DNA from: an uncultured Clostridia bacterium
GTDB taxonomy: Bacteria > Bacillota > Clostridia > TANB77 > CAG-508
Length of the DNA: 64,000 bases
NCBI GenBank assembly: GCA_934157035.1
Contig: CAKPHG010000006.1
Coordinates: 1-64,000, forward strand
Direction of reading: 5' to 3'
Shown here: one piece after another, positions 61,926 to 64,000 of the stretch
Layout of the letters: every line of letters begins with the position of its first letter
How positions within the stretch are numbered: position 1 is the stretch's first letter
Program-made: the position numbers and the translations under genes
Notes under the pieces: generated by a model
The model's database searches: none
The model's input: the letters and a program-made list of their open reading frames with translations, nothing else
Told to the model about the DNA's origin: nothing

Positions 61926-64000
61926 TTATATTGTTGTATTGGTTACTGTAGTATTTGTATTAACTTCATTTGAATTAATATCATTAATTATAGGATTTTG
62001 CTTTTCTATTTTATTCACAGTTAAAGTAATTGTTTTTCCTTTTTCTATTTTTTCTTTTTCTTTTACACTTTGTTCTAATACAATATTATCCTTTTTCTTT
62101 TTGTTTTCACTATATTTTATTTCTACTTTTAACCCTTTTGCTTCTATTAATTTTTTAGCTTCATCTAGAGTTTTTCCAACAACATTTATCATTTCTATTT
62201 TTTCTGGTGCTTTATGAATATTGCAAGTTTCTGTAGGTATATCATATTTATCTCCATAATTTGTAACCCATAAATTTGTGTTTTCTTTTTCTGGTTTTGC
62301 TAAATATGTTTTTTCCTCTTTTTCTGTACAATATTCATTTGCTATTTTTCCACTTTGAGTACATATTGTAAGTTTTGTATGACCTTCACATTGTTTTGGA
62401 AGTGTACCTCTTACAAATACTTCTGAAGTTGTTCTTGTACAGCTATCTGTTGCTATGCATCCAGAATCCATACATATTTTTGCATATACAACATTGCTTG
62501 GTCTTGTAAATCTTGCACTTGGTAGTCCTTTGTGAATATCTTTCATAACTGCTGCCCAGATGTTTGAAGCGTTATTTCCACTTAATACAGGATTTTCTGT
62601 ACTATCAAATCCAAACCAAGTTGCAGCTGTATAATATGGAGTAAATCCACATAACCATCTTTCTATGTATCCATTTGTAGAACCTGTTTTTGCCCCAACA
62701 TCCATATTAGATATATTACAATTTGTAGCTGTACCTGAAGTAACTGGTGCCTTTAATAAATTTTGAAGTATATATGCATTTGATTCTGTCATTGCTCTAT
62801 GTGTTTCTTGTTTTGACTCTATTACAGTGTTTCCATCTGCATCTACAACTTTAGTATAAAATGTAGGGCTTATGTATACTCCATTATTTGCTACTGTTGC
62901 ATAAGCTGCTGCCATATCTAAAGGGCTAATATCAGCTGAACCTAATGCTAATGATAAGCCTTCATATCTTGAATCTATTTTTAGTCCTAATTGTTCTAAG
63001 AATTTCATAGAATTAGAAGCTCCAACTTCTCTTATTATTTTTACATGTACTATATTTGAAGATTCTGCTAATGCTTGCCTTACTGTAAGTAATCCTGAAT
63101 ATCCTCCTGAATTGTGAGGTACATAATTTCCGAAAGTTGTTGGTGAATCATCATATACAGTAGCTGCAGTTATTATTCCTTTTTCTAATGCAGGTGCTTC
63201 ACAAGCAAGAGGTTTTATTGCTGAACCTGTTTGTTTAGTTCCTTTAGTTGCTCTGTTAAATCCTGTTGAATTTGAATCACTTCCAAGTCCTCCCATAGTA
63301 GCTAGAACCTGACCTGTTTTATGATCTATAATTACCATAGCAGCTTGTGTATGTTCATTTATTAAGTTTCCTTCACTATCTTTTTTTCTACCACTTCTTA
63401 TATATTTGTCTTTTAAGAATTCTTCTTGCATTCTTGCTTGTATTGCAGAATCTTGAGTTGTATAGATTGTATAACCATTATTTTCTATCATAAATTCTGC
63501 TGTTTCTCTATTTACTTCTTTTTCTTTCATTATGTCTTCTACTACTTGTTCTATAGCTGCTGCTGTGTGATAAGAATATGAAGCTTTTGAAACATTAGCG
63601 CCTTGCTCAAATTTTAGTCCTTCTTCTACTTCTGCTACTGCTTTATTATATTCTTCTTCATCTTTAATATAACCTTGCTCTTTCATTTGTAGCAATACTT
63701 CTTTTGTTCTCTTCTTTATTTTTTCTCCATTATCTGCTCCCACAAATGGATTGTAAGCACTAGGTCCATGGTTTATTCCTGCTAAAAATGCACATTCTGC
63801 TACATCTAACTCTCCAACTGGCTTATTAAAGTAATATTCTGCTGCCATTCCTACACCATATACTGTAGATCCCATAGGAATTTTATTTAAATAAAGTTCT
63901 AATATTTGATCTTTTGAAAGAATTTTTTCTAGATTATATGCTCTTGACATTTCTCTTATTTTTCTTTCTATACCAGCTTTACCTTCATCTGCTTTATCGT
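61926..64000 (-). CDS. Class A penicillin-binding protein with PASTA domain, 5' part beyond window
   Basis: At least 690 residues, continuing in frame past the right edge (DKADEGKAGIERKIREMSRAYN). It begins within the GT51 transglycosylase domain (LEKILSKDQILELYLNKIPMGSTVYGVGMAAEYYF, in parts), then AECAFLAGINHGPSAYNP. The transpeptidase domain has GSAIKPLACEAPALE (SxxK), SSN in AESSNIVHVKI, and KTGSTNGYIERWLCGF (KTG). A PASTA domain follows (INVVGKTLDEAKKLIEAKGLKVEIKY) with a Thr/Asn-rich tail. Extracytoplasmic polymeriser and cross-linker of peptidoglycan. Upstream GT51 part and signal anchor are outside. Confidence 0.93.
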   Translation of the reverse strand, partial: DKADEGKAGIERKIREMSRAYNLEKILSKDQILELYLNKIPMGSTVYGVGMAAEYYFNKPVGELDVAECAFLAGINHGPSAYNPFVGADNGEKIKKRTKEVLLQMKEQGYIKDEEEYNKAVAEVEEGLKFEQGANVSKASYSYHTAAAIEQVVEDIMKEKEVNRETAEFMIENNGYTIYTTQDSAIQARMQEEFLKDKYIRSGRKKDSEGNLINEHTQAAMVIIDHKTGQVLATMGGLGSDSNSTGFNRATKGTKQTGSAIKPLACEAPALEKGIITAATVYDDSPTTFGNYVPHNSGGYSGLLTVRQALAESSNIVHVKIIREVGASNSMKFLEQLGLKIDSRYEGLSLALGSADISPLDMAAAYATVANNGVYISPTFYTKVVDADGNTVIESKQETHRAMTESNAYILQNLLKAPVTSGTATNCNISNMDVGAKTGSTNGYIERWLCGFTPYYTAATWFGFDSTENPVLSGNNASNIWAAVMKDIHKGLPSARFTRPSNVVYAKICMDSGCIATDSCTRTTSEVFVRGTLPKQCEGHTKLTICTQSGKIANEYCTEKEEKTYLAKPEKENTNLWVTNYGDKYDIPTETCNIHKAPEKIEMINVVGKTLDEAKKLIEAKGLKVEIKYSENKKKKDNIVLEQSVKEKEKIEKGKTITLTVNKIEKQNPIINDINSNEVNTNTTVTNTTI

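Overview
The window is a very AT-rich, gene-dense bacterial chromosome segment. The SecA zinc tail, the split UvrA/UvrB genes, SecG, FtsH, SmpB, a tricistronic GerA/GerB/GerC spore-germination operon, a YtvI-type sporulation membrane protein, an NPKTG sortase substrate, strong AGGAGG ribosome binding sites and prepilin-like N-termini of the type common in gut Firmicutes all point to an endospore-forming, Gram-positive Clostridia member. It is probably uncultured and host-associated, but species and family cannot be fixed from sequence reading alone.

Layout. 1-620: a broken junction, where the start of a tyrosine integrase gene runs into the 3' part of a C39-like peptidase gene in another frame; next to it are six copies of an 8-bp GTGGACA motif arranged head to head. 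625-6066: secA, a YcgQ-like domain protein, a small orphan gene, a YtvI-like permease and a CBS protein. 6166-6405: a stand-alone RNA gene with its own promoter and terminator that folds like a tRNA but has an 8-bp anticodon stem and no normal anticodon loop. 6473-13050: a giant GLUG-repeat surface protein (frameshifted) divergent from a cellulose-synthase/GH5-cellulase fusion, with a 38-bp perfect palindrome between them. 13085-15890: a hypothetical gene, murD and a CMP-kinase-like gene. 15990-17580: an islet of toxin-antitoxin-like genes, including an unlisted RelE/ParE-type toxin whose only well-placed start codon is ATA, and a DUF4160/DUF2442 pair. 17654-23447: uvrA and uvrB flanking two small orphan genes. 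23591-26078: a sortase-anchored protein and a lipid kinase.

26218-31768: an aminosugar glycan-decoration cluster (two SMR-type flippase subunits, an ATP-grasp ligase, an RffA/WecE-like aminotransferase, a large DUF2142-like membrane protein) transcribed away from a GtrB-like polyprenyl-phosphate glycosyltransferase; the two promoters lie back to back within 76 bp. 31838-34401: two small membrane-anchored secreted proteins (one frameshifted), smpB and fba. 34568-37895: a soluble Clp-like AAA+ domain fused to an FtsH-type M41 protease, divergent from a beta-CASP ribonuclease; both look compositionally different from the surrounding genes. 37954-43429: DUF1540 and Cys-rich small proteins, a U32 peptidase-family protein carrying an in-frame repeat insertion, an RNHCP protein and a TGS/uridine-kinase-like protein. 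43570-47833: ger operon. 47944-51645: a three-gene ABC-2 exporter followed by metK. 51815-53335: tandem duplicated membrane proteins. 53440-64000: rnr, secG, an rluD-like gene, a lipoprotein, ftsH, DUF1189, cysS and a PASTA-bearing class A penicillin-binding protein cut by the window edge.

A family of short hairpin repeats with a GGGGACG-type core but differing stems is scattered through the window. Copies sit directly against or very close to stop codons, form perfect 33-35-nt inverted pairs between convergent genes, and one copy has been inserted in frame in the U32 gene.
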